DNA of 64,000 nt from Paenibacillus marchantiae (lineage in GTDB: Bacteria; Bacillota; Bacilli; Paenibacillales; Paenibacillaceae): NCBI RefSeq assembly GCF_028771845.1, contig NZ_CP118270.1, forward strand, positions 4,092,001 through 4,156,000. The letters run 5' to 3'. Shown here piece after piece: positions 1-9,355 of this stretch. How positions within the stretch are numbered: the first letter of the stretch is position 1; every line of letters starts with the position of its first letter. Made by a program: the position numbers and the translations under genes. A model generated the notes under the pieces. It saw only the letters and a list, made by a program, of their open reading frames with translations. It was not told the DNA's origin and searched no databases.

Positions 1-990
1 CACGCGATCTATGCGGATACGGACGAACAAGTAGAGCTGGATCGGATTGAGCCGAAGCATTATGAGAACTGGGTAAAATGGGCCAAAGAACAAGGGCTCG
101 GTCTGGATTTCAATCCAACCTGTTTTTCACATGAAAAATCAAGTGACGGTTTCACGCTAAGTCATTCCGATCCGGCGATTCGCAAGTTCTGGATTGATCA
201 CTGCAAAGCATCCCGCCGCATTGGCGCTTACTTTGGCGAGCAGCTGGGCCAGACTTGTGTAACCAATGTATGGGTGCCGGACGGGTTCAAGGATAATCCG
301 GTCGATCGCATGACACCGCGGAAGCGGCTGAAGGATTCACTAGATGAGGTATTTGCCGAGAAGCTTGATCCCAAGTATCATCTGGATGCGGTCGAGAGTA
401 AGCTGTTTGGCCTCGGCTCAGAAGCGTATGTCGTTGGTTCTCATGAATTCTATATGGGCTATGGACTGCAAAATGATACGTTAATCTGCCTTGATGCCGG
501 ACATTTTCATCCAACGGAAGTTATTTCTAACAAACTATCTTCACTGGCCCTGTTTACCAACGGCATTCTGCTGCATGTCAGCCGTCCAATGCGTTGGGAC
601 AGTGACCATGTTGTCATTATGGATGATGAGCTGCTGGAAATTGCTCGCGAATTGGTACGTCATGATCTGCTTCCAACGACACATATCGGACTCGATTTCT
701 TTGATGGAAGCATCAATCGAGTTGCTGCGTGGGTAGTTGGCACACGCAACACCATTAAAGCATTGCTACGTGCGATGTTGGAACCTGTGGATGCTCTGAA
801 ATCAGCGGAGCTGGAAGGGGATTACACCCTTCGTCTTGCTTTGACAGAAGAGTTTAAGTCCTATCCTTTCGGCGCGATCTGGGATTATTATTGCGCCCAG
901 CAGCAAGTACCTGTACGTGAACAGTGGATTGCTGAGATCAAAACCTATGAGCAGGAAGTTTTACTTCAACGAGATAAATCTTTCGTATAG
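1..990 (+). CDS. rhaA: L-rhamnose isomerase, 3' part (cut by window start)
   Basis: The first 329 codons of the window are open in frame 1 and end at TAG 988-990; the true start lies upstream. The product interconverts L-rhamnose and L-rhamnulose in the cytoplasm, the first step of rhamnose catabolism. The visible part holds the family's conserved core, including [10 protein letters not shown] near residue 38, the ACxGG-barrel segment around [15 protein letters not shown], and the NVWVPDG and [10 protein letters not shown] stretches that carry metal and substrate ligands in this family. Most of the roughly 420-residue enzyme is present. A strong intrinsic terminator follows 10 nt after the stop, so this is probably the last gene of a rhamnose operon whose other members lie outside the window. 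Family assignment is secure; nothing can be said about the missing N-terminus. Confidence 0.93.
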   Translation, partial: HAIYADTDEQVELDRIEPKHYENWVKWAKEQGLGLDFNPTCFSHEKSSDGFTLSHSDPAIRKFWIDHCKASRRIGAYFGEQLGQTCVTNVWVPDGFKDNPVDRMTPRKRLKDSLDEVFAEKLDPKYHLDAVESKLFGLGSEAYVVGSHEFYMGYGLQNDTLICLDAGHFHPTEVISNKLSSLALFTNGILLHVSRPMRWDSDHVVIMDDELLEIARELVRHDLLPTTHIGLDFFDGSINRVAAWVVGTRNTIKALLRAMLEPVDALKSAELEGDYTLRLALTEEFKSYPFGAIWDYYCAQQQVPVREQWIAEIKTYEQEVLLQRDKSFV

Positions 991-1000
991 GATGATGCAG

Positions 1001-1037
1001 GCCACGGTGGAGAAGTTTTCCACTGTGGCTTTTTTGC
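1001..1037 (+). terminator. Intrinsic terminator after rhaA
   Basis: Inverted repeat GCCAC-G-GTGGA ... TCCAC-T-GTGGC followed by a run of six T. It lies 10 nt past the rhaA stop and before the RNase J ribosome site. Confidence 0.85.
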
Positions 1038-1150
1038 ATGGAAACAGCTGCGAAATGCATAACTGCGGTCAGAATTTCCATACTAAAAATACATAGAAAA
1101 ATGCAAAGCTTCAATGCTAGTACTGCAACGTAGAGGAGGATGCATCCGAT

Positions 1151-2824
1151 TTGAATCTCGCCCACAACAAATTGTATATCGCGGCACTTGGCGGCTTGAA
1201 TGAAATAGGTAAGAACATGTATCTGATCCAATATAATCAGGACATCATTGTCATCGACTGTGGCTCCAAATTCCCGGATGAAACCCTACCGGGCATTGAT
1301 CTCATCATTCCGGATGTGACGTATCTGCTGGAAAATCAGGACAAGGTAAGGGCGCTTGTGGTTACCCATGGACATGAAGACCACATTGGCGGCATTCCCT
1401 ATTTGTTAAAACAAATCAATATCCCGGTGTATGCATCCAGACTGACACGAGGATTAATTGAACTGAAACTGAAAGAGCATGGGCTGCTGCGCAAAGCAGA
1501 TCTGCATACGGTTGATTCCAAATCCAGCATTACGCTGGGTGGAATTCAGATTTCTTTTTTTGCGACCAGTCACAGCATACCGGATTGCCTGGGTATTTTC
1601 TTTCAAACACCTGGAGGAAATGTCGTCCATACCGGGGATTTCAAGTTTGATATGTCACCTGTAAATGGGCCGTATCCCGATCTGCACCGTATGGCCGAGA
1701 TTGGCAAACAAGGTGTACACGTGCTGTTGTCCGAGAGCACCAATGCAGAGAGACCGGGGTTCACCCCTTCCGAGCGTGTCGTAGGTGACCACATATTGGA
1801 CGCGTTTATTCGTGCCAAACAAAAAGTGTTTATTTCTACCTTTGCGTCCAACGTAAGCAGGGTTCAACAGATTGTAAATGCAGCGTTCGAGACGGGGCGC
1901 AAGCTGGCTCTGCTGGGTAGAAGCATGCTTAATGTAGTGTCCGTAGCTAGTGAACTGGGATACCTGGATGTACCAGAGGGGCTGCTCATTGAGGCCATTG
2001 ATTCGGACCAGTTTCCACCTGATGAGGTCGTTGTGCTCTGTACGGGAAGTCAGGGTGAAACGATGGCTGCTTTATCCCGTTTGGCGGCCTCCAAACATCC
2101 TCATGTGAAGATTGCACCTGGAGATACCGTCATTATTGCCGCTGGGGCGATCCCGGGGAACGAACGCAATCTTGCGCATGTCATTGATAATCTGTATGTG
2201 CTCGGAGCACGCGTCATTTACGGTTCAAGCGGAGCAGCAGGCATGCATGTATCAGGACACGGCAGCCAGGAAGAACTCAAACTGATGCTGACCCTGATGA
2301 AGCCTGATTATCTAATTCCAGTTCACGGTGAGTTCCGCATGCTGTATCAGCATAGACAACTGGCGGAGTCCGTGGGGATCGAACGGGATCATGTATTCAT
2401 CGTGAACAATGGGGATATGATTCAGTACAAAGACAGCGTGGCATCTCCTGGTCCCAAAATTGCTTCAGGCAACAGTCTGGTCGACGGTCTGATCATGGGC
2501 GACGTCGGGAATATCGTGCTGCGTGATCGCCGGCAACTGTCATCCGATGGAATGCTGGTGATTGTGACTACGCTGAGCAAAACGGAGAAACATATGGTGA
2601 CAGCGCCTGAGATTATTTCCAGAGGTTTTGTGTTTGTGAAGGATTCTGAGGAGTTCATGAAAGAGATTCATGAGCTGGTTCAGAACAAGATGGATGAGTT
2701 AACCGGAAGCGGAGCGAATCAGTGGAATGTGATCAAAAGAAAGCTGAAAGACGAGATCGGTCATTACATCTACGCCCAGACAAAACGAAGACCAATGATT
2801 CTGCCCATTATTATTGAGGTTTGA
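1151..2824 (+). CDS. rnj: Ribonuclease J
   Basis: 557-residue metallo-beta-lactamase/beta-CASP ribonuclease, the length of B. subtilis RNase J1. These enzymes combine 5'-to-3' exonuclease and endonuclease activity and drive mRNA decay and rRNA maturation. Visible motifs are ALGGLNEIGKNMY at the N-terminus, the metal motif HGHEDHIGG near residue 75, HTGDFKFD near 162, the beta-CASP segment (STFASNVSRVQQ), the GHGSQEELKLML block, the HGEFRM ligand and the C-terminal KRRPMILPIIIEV tail. The start is TTG at 1151, chosen because AGGAGG lies at 1134-1139 with normal spacing. The sequence resembles J1 more than J2, but Paenibacillus genomes can carry several copies, so I do not assign J1 or J2. It stands alone between terminators. 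Confidence 0.93.
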   Translation: MNLAHNKLYIAALGGLNEIGKNMYLIQYNQDIIVIDCGSKFPDETLPGIDLIIPDVTYLLENQDKVRALVVTHGHEDHIGGIPYLLKQINIPVYASRLTRGLIELKLKEHGLLRKADLHTVDSKSSITLGGIQISFFATSHSIPDCLGIFFQTPGGNVVHTGDFKFDMSPVNGPYPDLHRMAEIGKQGVHVLLSESTNAERPGFTPSERVVGDHILDAFIRAKQKVFISTFASNVSRVQQIVNAAFETGRKLALLGRSMLNVVSVASELGYLDVPEGLLIEAIDSDQFPPDEVVVLCTGSQGETMAALSRLAASKHPHVKIAPGDTVIIAAGAIPGNERNLAHVIDNLYVLGARVIYGSSGAAGMHVSGHGSQEELKLMLTLMKPDYLIPVHGEFRMLYQHRQLAESVGIERDHVFIVNNGDMIQYKDSVASPGPKIASGNSLVDGLIMGDVGNIVLRDRRQLSSDGMLVIVTTLSKTEKHMVTAPEIISRGFVFVKDSEEFMKEIHELVQNKMDELTGSGANQWNVIKRKLKDEIGHYIYAQTKRRPMILPIIIEV

Positions 2825-2888
2825 GAAAGTGGAGCAGAGCCGATGTATAGAGATTAAGATGTGGATTAAAATTAAGATTAAGATAGTC

Positions 2889-2953
2889 AAAAGCCTGAGA
2901 AATGTAGGATCATACCGTTTTTCGTATGAACCACACATTTCAGTCAGGCTTTT
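2889..2953. terminator. Bidirectional terminator between rnj and aroA
   Basis: AAAAGCCTGA-GAAATGT pairs with ACATTTC-AG-TCAGGCTTTT around an AT-rich loop. It has T-runs on both strands and sits between convergent genes, so it probably serves both. Confidence 0.8.
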
Positions 2954-2966
2954 ATTGTTAACTAAC

Positions 2967-4049
2967 CTATTGATCCTTCAGCAATCCAGATTGTCTCACA
3001 GAGGAGAGGAATTGGTGGAACTGCTCGATATTTAATTGCTGCGCGCTATCCGAGAGGGCTACGGCCGGATTCGGATGAACCTCAACCATAACGCCATCTG
3101 CACCCGCAGCAAGTGCTGCCTTGGCACAAGGGGCAAGGATATCTTTGCGCCCTGTAGAGTGGGTGACGTCCACAAGCACAGGCAGATGGGTTTCCTGTTT
3201 CAGAATCGGCACGGCAGAGATGTCTAGTGTGTTTCGTGTTGCTTTTTCATAGGTGCGAATGCCGCGTTCAATCAGCATAACTTGTTTGTTCCCGCGGGAG
3301 ACAACGTACTCCGCAGCATGAACGAATTCATCAATGGTTGCCGCCAAACCACGTTTCAGCAGAATAGGAATCTTAACATCCCCGGCAGCCTTGAGCAGTT
3401 CAAAGTTTTGCATGTTACGGGCACCGATCTGGATGACATCAATATACTGGCCAGCCAATTCAATATGACTTGGATGCACAATCTCACTAATTGTCTTCAG
3501 TCCGAACTCGTCGGCAACTTCCTTCAGAATTTTCAATCCTTCGATTCCGAGTCCCTGGAAGTCATATGGAGAAGTACGAGGTTTAAATGCACCTCCGCGC
3601 ATTACGGTAATGCCGGCCGCTTTCAGCGCTGCTGCGACCTCGCGTACCTGCTCATAACTTTCAACCGAGCATGGGCCAGCGATCATAATGGGTTTGCCTG
3701 CGCCAACCTTGACGTTTCCGATGGAGACGACAGTATCTTCCTGCTGATTTTTGCGGCTAACGATCAGCTGTTTCTTGTGTTCGTCGACCTGAAGGTTCAG
3801 GGAAGCCTGGAAAATCTGTTTGAACAGAAGTTTGATGGCATCGTCTTGGAAAGGCCCAGGATTGGCAGCAGTCAGTTCCTCCAGCATTTCTTTTTCGCGA
3901 ACCGGATCAAATTTGGGTACACCCTGTTTTTCCTTGATTTGACCAATTTCCTGTGTAATTTGGGCCCGTTCTGACAACAAGTGCAGGAGGTTATGATTAA
4001 TCTCACTCAATCGGCCTCTTAATTGTTCCAAGTTCATGCTTTGATCCAT
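2967..4049 (-). CDS. aroA: Bifunctional chorismate mutase / DAHP synthase
   Basis: 360 residues, named aroA in B. subtilis (aroF/aroG elsewhere). It condenses erythrose-4-phosphate with phosphoenolpyruvate, the first step of the shikimate pathway. The N-terminal ~90 residues ([20 protein letters not shown]...) are an AroQ-type chorismate mutase helical domain that gives prephenate/chorismate feedback in this subclass. From ~105 on is the DAHP synthase barrel with [43 protein letters not shown] and [11 protein letters not shown]. An upstream in-frame Met exists at 4133, but it lies inside the T-box terminator. The ATG at 4049 has AAGGAG at the right distance, so I use it. Expression should be controlled by the T-box just upstream, i.e. 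raised when an aromatic aminoacyl-tRNA runs low. Confidence 0.93.
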   Translation of the reverse strand: MDQSMNLEQLRGRLSEINHNLLHLLSERAQITQEIGQIKEKQGVPKFDPVREKEMLEELTAANPGPFQDDAIKLLFKQIFQASLNLQVDEHKKQLIVSRKNQQEDTVVSIGNVKVGAGKPIMIAGPCSVESYEQVREVAAALKAAGITVMRGGAFKPRTSPYDFQGLGIEGLKILKEVADEFGLKTISEIVHPSHIELAGQYIDVIQIGARNMQNFELLKAAGDVKIPILLKRGLAATIDEFVHAAEYVVSRGNKQVMLIERGIRTYEKATRNTLDISAVPILKQETHLPVLVDVTHSTGRKDILAPCAKAALAAGADGVMVEVHPNPAVALSDSAQQLNIEQFHQFLSSVRQSGLLKDQ

Positions 4050-4084
4050 GCTGATCCACTCCTTCAATTTAAATTTATGAAAAA

Positions 4085-4380
4085 ACACAAAAAGGCCCTT
4101 CATCCGTAAGGGACGAAGAAGCCGTGGTACCACCCTAATTAGAAACGGTCCTGCTGATTGAATACAGCCGATCTGTTTCTCACTTTGACCTTTTAACGCA
4201 AGGAACGGATTGTCCTAGAAGCTATATCCATGAGGAGCAGCTCTTCAGCAATCGGCTCGGGAGTGAACTTCGGCGGCATGTTCCTTTCGGGTGCTCTCAG
4301 TCTTCGGCACCACGTCCCTGTAATGAACGATAACTCCGCGTACTCTTTCCGTCATAGCCTGTATGAATAATGATATTCGG
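4085..4380 (-). promoter_or_regulatory. T-box leader of aroA
   Basis: Read on the minus strand, the region carries the invariant T-box AGGGTGGTACCACG (4123-4136), then a hairpin with the CCCTT/AAGGG core and a T-run (about 4089-4118) ending just before the aroA ribosome site. Upstream is a Stem I-like region with GGAAAGAGTA and a 3' strand GAAGTTCACTCC. In that context the specifier triplet is most likely UUC (Phe), followed by the usual ACY. The T-box and terminator are directly seen. The Phe specificity is inference from alignment by eye; a different register would change it. Confidence 0.88.
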
Positions 4381-4516
4381 TTCTGTATTTCATGATGCAC
4401 GTTATGAATTGAAGTTATACTAGCATCTCATGTTCATTGTCTGCAAGAAGCTGAATTAATGCCATGCATCAATAACGCTTTACCGTGACGCATTGCACAT
4501 GCACGTTCAGAGTTGC

Positions 4517-4536
4517 GGAGATTTACTAATATCTCC
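4517..4536. promoter_or_regulatory. Inverted repeat upstream of the LacI-type gene
   Basis: GGAGAT-N8-ATCTCC, a perfect 6-bp inverted repeat in the aroA-scrR intergenic space, about 90 bp before the regulator start. A TATAAT-like -10 is at 4573-4578, with only a weak -35. It could be an operator or a small hairpin. It does not match the operators at 5637 and 5726. Confidence 0.3.
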
Positions 4537-4627
4537 ATGGGAATAGTATTCGCAAGGGTTTGCCATTCGAAGTATAATATAAGGTAATATAAGTGAATTC
4601 AAGCGAATGAGAATAAGAGGAGATGTT

Positions 4628-5611
4628 ATGAATAAAACGATTTCGGATATCGCCCAAATGGCAGGCGTGGCGAAGAGCACCGTCTCTCGTTTCCTGAATG
4701 GTGGTTCTGTTAGTGACGATACACGGCAGAAAATTGAGCGCATTATTAAACAATACAATTACGTTCCCAATACGTTCGCACAGAGTCTTAAAGCCAAAAA
4801 AACCAGTATTATTGGAACGGTTGTTCCTCGTCTGGATTCCTTTGCAACCTCTCAGACATTGATCGGCATCGATGAAGAATTAAGAAATAATCAGTATCAG
4901 ATGCTAATCGCGAATACGAGCCAGGATATGCAGCGCGAGATTGATGCCATATATGACTTTGCCAGACAGAAGGTATCCGGCATTATTCTGCTTGCCGCAG
5001 AAGTGACCGATGCACATCTCAAAGCTGTTGAAGACATCGGAATTCCGGTGCTATTGGTAGGGCAGCAGCATGAACAGTTACACAGTCTGGTTCATAATGA
5101 TGATCAGGCGGGGTATGAGATGGGTAAACATGTTGTGGAAAAGGGCCATCGGAAAATCGTCTATATTGGTGTTACCGAGAGAGATCAGGCAGTGGGTATC
5201 CATCGCAAACAGGGGTTCAAGCGTGCGATCGACGAATGCGGTGGATGTGATGTGACATATTACGAGACAAGCTTTAAAATGTCCGAGGCGATCATTACCG
5301 CAGAAGCGATTTTGAAAAAAAGCAAACCGACGATTATTGTGGGCGCAACAGATAACATCGCACTGGGTGTGATGAAGATTGCTTTTTCCAATAAGATACA
5401 AATCCCGCAGGATTTATCGGTTACCGGATTTGGTGGTTATGAAATTACCGAGATGATTCATCCTACACTAACGACAGTAAAATATCATTATTTTGAGGCA
5501 GGTCAAGTGGCAGCCCAGCACATTATTCGTCTGGTACAAGGCGATCCGGTGGAGCAGTGCACGATTCTTGATGTGGAGATTATTCCACGAGAAAGCGTTG
5601 ACAAGATATAA
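4628..5611 (+). CDS. scrR: LacI/PurR-family repressor of sucrose genes
   Basis: 327-residue LacI-family regulator. The N-terminal helix-turn-helix and hinge read MNKTISDIAQMAGVAKSTVS RFLNG, followed by the periplasmic-binding-like effector domain (IIGTVVPRLDSFATSQTL, GIILLA, TGFGGYEITEMIHPTLTTVKY). The upstream Met at 4607 is less likely; ATG 4628 has AGAGGAG in front. The gene is followed by two GAACCGGTTC palindromes and then the GH32 and sucrose PTS genes in the same direction, so it is very likely the sucrose-responsive repressor of that unit. The effector (sucrose-6-phosphate or fructose phosphates) is inferred from context. Symbol by analogy with ScrR. Confidence 0.85.
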   Translation: MNKTISDIAQMAGVAKSTVSRFLNGGSVSDDTRQKIERIIKQYNYVPNTFAQSLKAKKTSIIGTVVPRLDSFATSQTLIGIDEELRNNQYQMLIANTSQDMQREIDAIYDFARQKVSGIILLAAEVTDAHLKAVEDIGIPVLLVGQQHEQLHSLVHNDDQAGYEMGKHVVEKGHRKIVYIGVTERDQAVGIHRKQGFKRAIDECGGCDVTYYETSFKMSEAIITAEAILKKSKPTIIVGATDNIALGVMKIAFSNKIQIPQDLSVTGFGGYEITEMIHPTLTTVKYHYFEAGQVAAQHIIRLVQGDPVEQCTILDVEIIPRESVDKI

Positions 5612-5636
5612 ATGAATCCTTTATGATAATTCCATC

Positions 5637-5646
5637 GAACCGGTTC
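5637..5646. promoter_or_regulatory. LacI-type operator 1 (sucrose unit)
   Basis: Perfect palindrome GAACCGGTTC with the central CG step typical of LacI-family operators, 25 bp after the repressor stop. Its centre is about 90 bp from operator 2. Confidence 0.7.
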
Positions 5647-5725
5647 CACTCCGAATATCCATTAAGGATATGGGAACACGGTGGCAGGCGAAAAAGCTAT
5701 ATGGAATTATTTTTTTGAGCGTGTT

Positions 5726-5737
5726 GGAACCGGTTCC
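5726..5737. promoter_or_regulatory. LacI-type operator 2 (sucrose unit)
   Basis: Perfect 12-bp palindrome GGAACCGGTTCC, about 45 bp upstream of the scrB start codon. It shares its core with operator 1, so a single repressor probably binds both, possibly with looping. Confidence 0.75.
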
Positions 5738-5780
5738 TCTGATTTAGGTTTTACTTTTCGCTAGGATGGAGAACACTTTT

Positions 5781-7256
5781 ATGAAAATGACTAGAGAGCA
5801 ACGCTACAGACGAATCGAACAGGCAGAGCCTGGAGAAATAGGCAAGCTGGAAGCTTTGATCTCTGCTTGTCCGTGGAGACAGCATTACCATATCCAGCCG
5901 ATAACCGGACTGCTTAACGATCCTAACGGATTCTCTTATTATCAGGGATATTATCATCTGTTCTATCAGTGGTTCCCGCTCGGGACCGAGCATGGAATGA
6001 AGTATTGGTACCATACCCGTTCAACGGATCTGGTGCACTGGGAAGAAGTCGGAATCGGAATCGAGCCGGGCGACACATATGACTCACACGGGGCATATTC
6101 GGGCAGTGCTATTGAAAAAGATGGCCAACTCAATCTGCTATACACAGGCAATACAAGAGATGAGGACTGGATCAGGCATCCGTATCAGTGTCTGGCGATT
6201 ATGCATGAAAGCGGTTCAATAACCAAAGTGCATCAACCTGTGATCTCTGAAGTACCTTCTGGCTACACGGAACATTTCAGAGACCCCAAGGTTTGGCAGC
6301 AGGGTGACACTTATTATTGTGTAATTGGAGCCCAGCGTGTAGATGAAACGGGATGCACCGTATTATATCGCTCGTCAGATCTCAGAAACTGGACGTTTCT
6401 TGGAGAGATTCATACTGGGCTACCTAACTTTGGTTACATGTGGGAGTGCCCCGATTATATGGAGATGCAGGGTAAGGGTGTGCTGATCTTTTCGCCACAA
6501 GGAATAGAGAGTCAGGGAGATGAGTATCACAACATTTTTCAGTCGGGCTATCTGATTGGCGAACCACTGGATCTTCAGACAAGGCACTTCGACCATGGTC
6601 CGTTTCAGGAGCTGGATCGTGGATTTGATTTTTATGCCCCGCAGACGATGCAGGCGCCAGATGGAAGACGAATTTTGGTAGGCTGGATGGGACTTCCCGA
6701 TTTGGAGTATCCGACAGATAAGAGTGGATGGGCACATTGCCTAACAATTCCGCGGCAGTTGTCACTCCGGGAGGGGAAATTAATTCAGCAGCCAGTCTCT
6801 GAAATGGTGAAGCTGCGTGGGGATTCTGAAGGGACTCACATGGAATTCACAATGGATCATGAGACTCGATCTTTCGCAGACTTTGCTGGAATGGCTTATG
6901 AATTGGAATGTGAAATCCGTAATTTTGACGCAGAGGTTGTAGGCATTGAATTGCGGGCGAGTGCAGAAGAGAAGACCGTGTTGCAGTATGATCGGTTGAC
7001 TCAGAAAGTAACCCTGAATCGTTCGCAGTCAGGCGCCACGCTCGCGGATCAGAACGGGAATATTCGGCGCTGTGCATTGAATGCAGACGTGCTGAAGTTC
7101 CATATCTTTGTGGATTCTTCTTCTGTTGAGATCTTTGTCAATGATGGAGAAGAGGTATTCACAAGCCGTATCTTCCCAAGCAAGGAAAGTGTGGAGATTC
7201 GCTTCTTTGCACATAGGGGTAAAGCAGGATTTCAGGCATCAAAATGGGATTATTAG
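5781..7256 (+). CDS. scrB: Sucrose-6-phosphate hydrolase (GH32)
   Basis: 491-residue cytoplasmic GH32 enzyme that splits sucrose-6-phosphate from the PTS into glucose-6-phosphate and fructose. The three catalytic blocks are visible: NDPNG with nucleophile D47, FRDP (167-169) for transition-state stabilisation, and WECPD with acid/base E222. The five-bladed propeller is followed by a beta-sandwich from about residue 340. There is no signal peptide, in keeping with a PTS-coupled enzyme rather than a secreted invertase or levanase. ATG 5781 is chosen over ATG 5766 because the GGATGGAG ribosome site overlaps the earlier ATG. It sits 26 nt before the EIIBCA gene, under the two operators. Confidence 0.93.
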   Translation: MKMTREQRYRRIEQAEPGEIGKLEALISACPWRQHYHIQPITGLLNDPNGFSYYQGYYHLFYQWFPLGTEHGMKYWYHTRSTDLVHWEEVGIGIEPGDTYDSHGAYSGSAIEKDGQLNLLYTGNTRDEDWIRHPYQCLAIMHESGSITKVHQPVISEVPSGYTEHFRDPKVWQQGDTYYCVIGAQRVDETGCTVLYRSSDLRNWTFLGEIHTGLPNFGYMWECPDYMEMQGKGVLIFSPQGIESQGDEYHNIFQSGYLIGEPLDLQTRHFDHGPFQELDRGFDFYAPQTMQAPDGRRILVGWMGLPDLEYPTDKSGWAHCLTIPRQLSLREGKLIQQPVSEMVKLRGDSEGTHMEFTMDHETRSFADFAGMAYELECEIRNFDAEVVGIELRASAEEKTVLQYDRLTQKVTLNRSQSGATLADQNGNIRRCALNADVLKFHIFVDSSSVEIFVNDGEEVFTSRIFPSKESVEIRFFAHRGKAGFQASKWDY

Positions 7257-7282
7257 ATATAACGTGAGAGGAATGAAGAACC

Positions 7283-9250
7283 ATGTCGGATAATCAGCAG
7301 ATTGCCCAGGACGTTATTCGTGCCATCGGGGGCAAAGAAAATATCGCATCATTTGCACACTGTGCAACACGTCTTCGGATCATGGTGAATGACAAGGACA
7401 AGATCGATCAGAAGCAGGTCGAGAACATCGACAAAGTGAAAGGGGCCTTTTTCAACTCGGGCCAGTATCAGATCATTTTTGGAACAGGAACAGTGAACCG
7501 GATATTTGAAGAGGTTGAGAAGCTGGGCATCGAAGGGTCTTCCAAGGAAGACGTGAAGAGTCAGGGCAAAAAGGAAGGCAATGCTTTTCAACGGGCCATT
7601 CGCACGTTTGGTGACGTTTTTGTACCGATTATTCCTGTGCTGGTCGCAACGGGGCTCTTCATGGGTCTGCGCGGGCTGCTCACTCAAAATGAAATTCTAT
7701 CGCTATTTGGTGCAACACCGGAGGACATTTCGCCCAATTTCTTATTATTTACTCAAATCCTGACGGACACGGCATTTGCATTTCTGCCTGCACTGGTAGC
7801 CTGGTCTGCGTTCCGCGTGTTTGGCGGGAGTCCGGTTCTCGGCATCGTTTTGGGTCTGATGCTTGTGAATCCGGCGCTGCCGAACGCATACGCTGTGGCA
7901 GATGGATCAGCACAACCGCTGCATATGTTCGGATTCATACCAGTGGTCGGGTATCAGGGTTCCGTACTGCCTGCGTTCTTCGTCGGATTGATCGGAGCGA
8001 AGTTTGAGAAGGTTCTGAGAAGACGCGTGCCAGAGGCGCTTGATTTAATTCTTACCCCTTTTATTACACTGACGGTCATGATTACACTTGGTCTCTTCGC
8101 GATTGGTCCGGTTTTCCATTCCCTGGAGGAGTGGGTTCTGCATGGAACAACAGCCGTATTGGGACTGCCATTTGGTATTGCGGGCATTATTATTGGTTTC
8201 TTCCATCAAATTATTGTTGTTACCGGTGTACATCACATCTTTAACTTTCTGGAGATTCAATTGCTGGAGAAAACGGGCTTTAATCCGTTCAACGCGATTA
8301 TTACATGCGCTATGGCTGCGCAAGGAGCAGCTTGTCTGGCGGTGGGGTTGAAGACCAAAAATACAAAGCTGAAAGCACTCGCACTGCCTTCGTCATTCTC
8401 TGCATTTCTAGGGATTACCGAACCTGCTATCTTCGGGGTTAACTTGCGGTATATGAAACCGTTTATCATGGGCCTTGTCGGAGGCGCTGTCGGTGGATTT
8501 ATCGCGTCATTGTTCCATTTGCAAGGTACAGGTATGGCGGTGACGGTTATTCCGGGCACCCTGCTGTATTTGAATAGTCAATTGCCTTTGTACATTTTGT
8601 CCAACGTGGTGGCCATGGGAATTGCATTTGCACTTACCTGGTTCTTCGGATATAAGGATCAGCCGGTTGCGGAGGAAGTTCCGAGCAATGCTGGAGATGA
8701 GAGCAAGACGGAAGTTCTGTCGCAAAAGTCAAACTCCTCTGCCAGCCAGGCCGCTAACCATCGCACCAAGGTAGATTTGTTGGAAATTGCATCACCGATC
8801 ACAGGCACAGCTGTTGCTTTGGAGCAGGTTCCTGATCCTGCATTCTCGGAAAAGCATATGGGAGAAGGGATCGCTATCGAGCCTTCTGAGGGCAAAGTAT
8901 TTGCACCTTTTGACGGCGTCATCGCTCATGTGATGAATAAAAGCAAACATGCCGTAATCCTGGAACATGAAACCGGTGTTCAGATGCTTGTGCATATTGG
9001 AATTAATACCGTTGGACTGAAGGGTGAAGGTTTTACCGCATATGTGAATAGCGGAGACACCGTAACCGCAGGTCAACTGTTGATTGAATTTGACATGGAA
9101 GCGATCCAGGCTGCCGGGCTGCCATTGATTACACCTGTGCTCATCCCGAATGGGAACGAAAAGATCGAACAGGTGATGCCAACTACGACCGGCCCTGTTC
9201 AAGCTAATGGAGAAGCACTAATCGTTGTGAAATTTACTGAACCGCAATAA
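7283..9250 (+). CDS. scrA: Sucrose-specific PTS transporter EIIBCA
   Basis: 655-residue PTS permease with domains in the order B-C-A. EIIB spans ~1-85 with phospho-Cys27 in HCATRLRI. EIIC spans ~110-460 with about ten membrane segments and the GITEPAIFGVNL motif. An Ala/Ser-rich linker (~465-500) leads to an EIIA-Glc-type domain with phospho-His571 in LVHIGINTV. It imports and phosphorylates sucrose; sucrose specificity comes from the neighbouring GH32 and LacI genes plus the EIIC sequence type, so other disaccharides such as trehalose are less likely. An AGAGGAA site precedes the ATG. It ends the operon, with a strong terminator 27 nt downstream. Confidence 0.9.
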   Translation: MSDNQQIAQDVIRAIGGKENIASFAHCATRLRIMVNDKDKIDQKQVENIDKVKGAFFNSGQYQIIFGTGTVNRIFEEVEKLGIEGSSKEDVKSQGKKEGNAFQRAIRTFGDVFVPIIPVLVATGLFMGLRGLLTQNEILSLFGATPEDISPNFLLFTQILTDTAFAFLPALVAWSAFRVFGGSPVLGIVLGLMLVNPALPNAYAVADGSAQPLHMFGFIPVVGYQGSVLPAFFVGLIGAKFEKVLRRRVPEALDLILTPFITLTVMITLGLFAIGPVFHSLEEWVLHGTTAVLGLPFGIAGIIIGFFHQIIVVTGVHHIFNFLEIQLLEKTGFNPFNAIITCAMAAQGAACLAVGLKTKNTKLKALALPSSFSAFLGITEPAIFGVNLRYMKPFIMGLVGGAVGGFIASLFHLQGTGMAVTVIPGTLLYLNSQLPLYILSNVVAMGIAFALTWFFGYKDQPVAEEVPSNAGDESKTEVLSQKSNSSASQAANHRTKVDLLEIASPITGTAVALEQVPDPAFSEKHMGEGIAIEPSEGKVFAPFDGVIAHVMNKSKHAVILEHETGVQMLVHIGINTVGLKGEGFTAYVNSGDTVTAGQLLIEFDMEAIQAAGLPLITPVLIPNGNEKIEQVMPTTTGPVQANGEALIVVKFTEPQ

Positions 9251-9277
9251 GCGTAAACTTTTGAAAAAGACAGGTCG

Positions 9278-9327
9278 AAAAATGCAAAAAGACCCGGTGT
9301 ATATCACCAGGGTTTCTTTGCATTTTT
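9278..9327. terminator. Bidirectional terminator between scrA and the next gene
   Basis: AAATGCAAA-GACCCGGTG pairs with CACC-AGGGT-TTTGCATTTTT, a long stem with T-runs in both directions between convergent genes. Confidence 0.85.
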
Positions 9328-9355
9328 ATGTATCTTTTCTTCTAAACGGAAGGTG

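Noticed and set aside
2840..2888. ATTAAGAT-like short repeats after rnj
   Set aside because: Imperfect AT-rich repeats of a few units without spacing or position that would suggest a function.
3282..3974. 230-codon open frame on the plus strand
   Set aside because: Lies wholly antisense to the DAHP synthase gene, has no ribosome site, and its translation is low in recognisable motifs; a shadow of the real frame.
4050..4133. Extended N-terminus of the DAHP synthase (Met at 4133)
   Set aside because: This stretch is the T-box antiterminator/terminator; ATG 4049 has a proper ribosome site.
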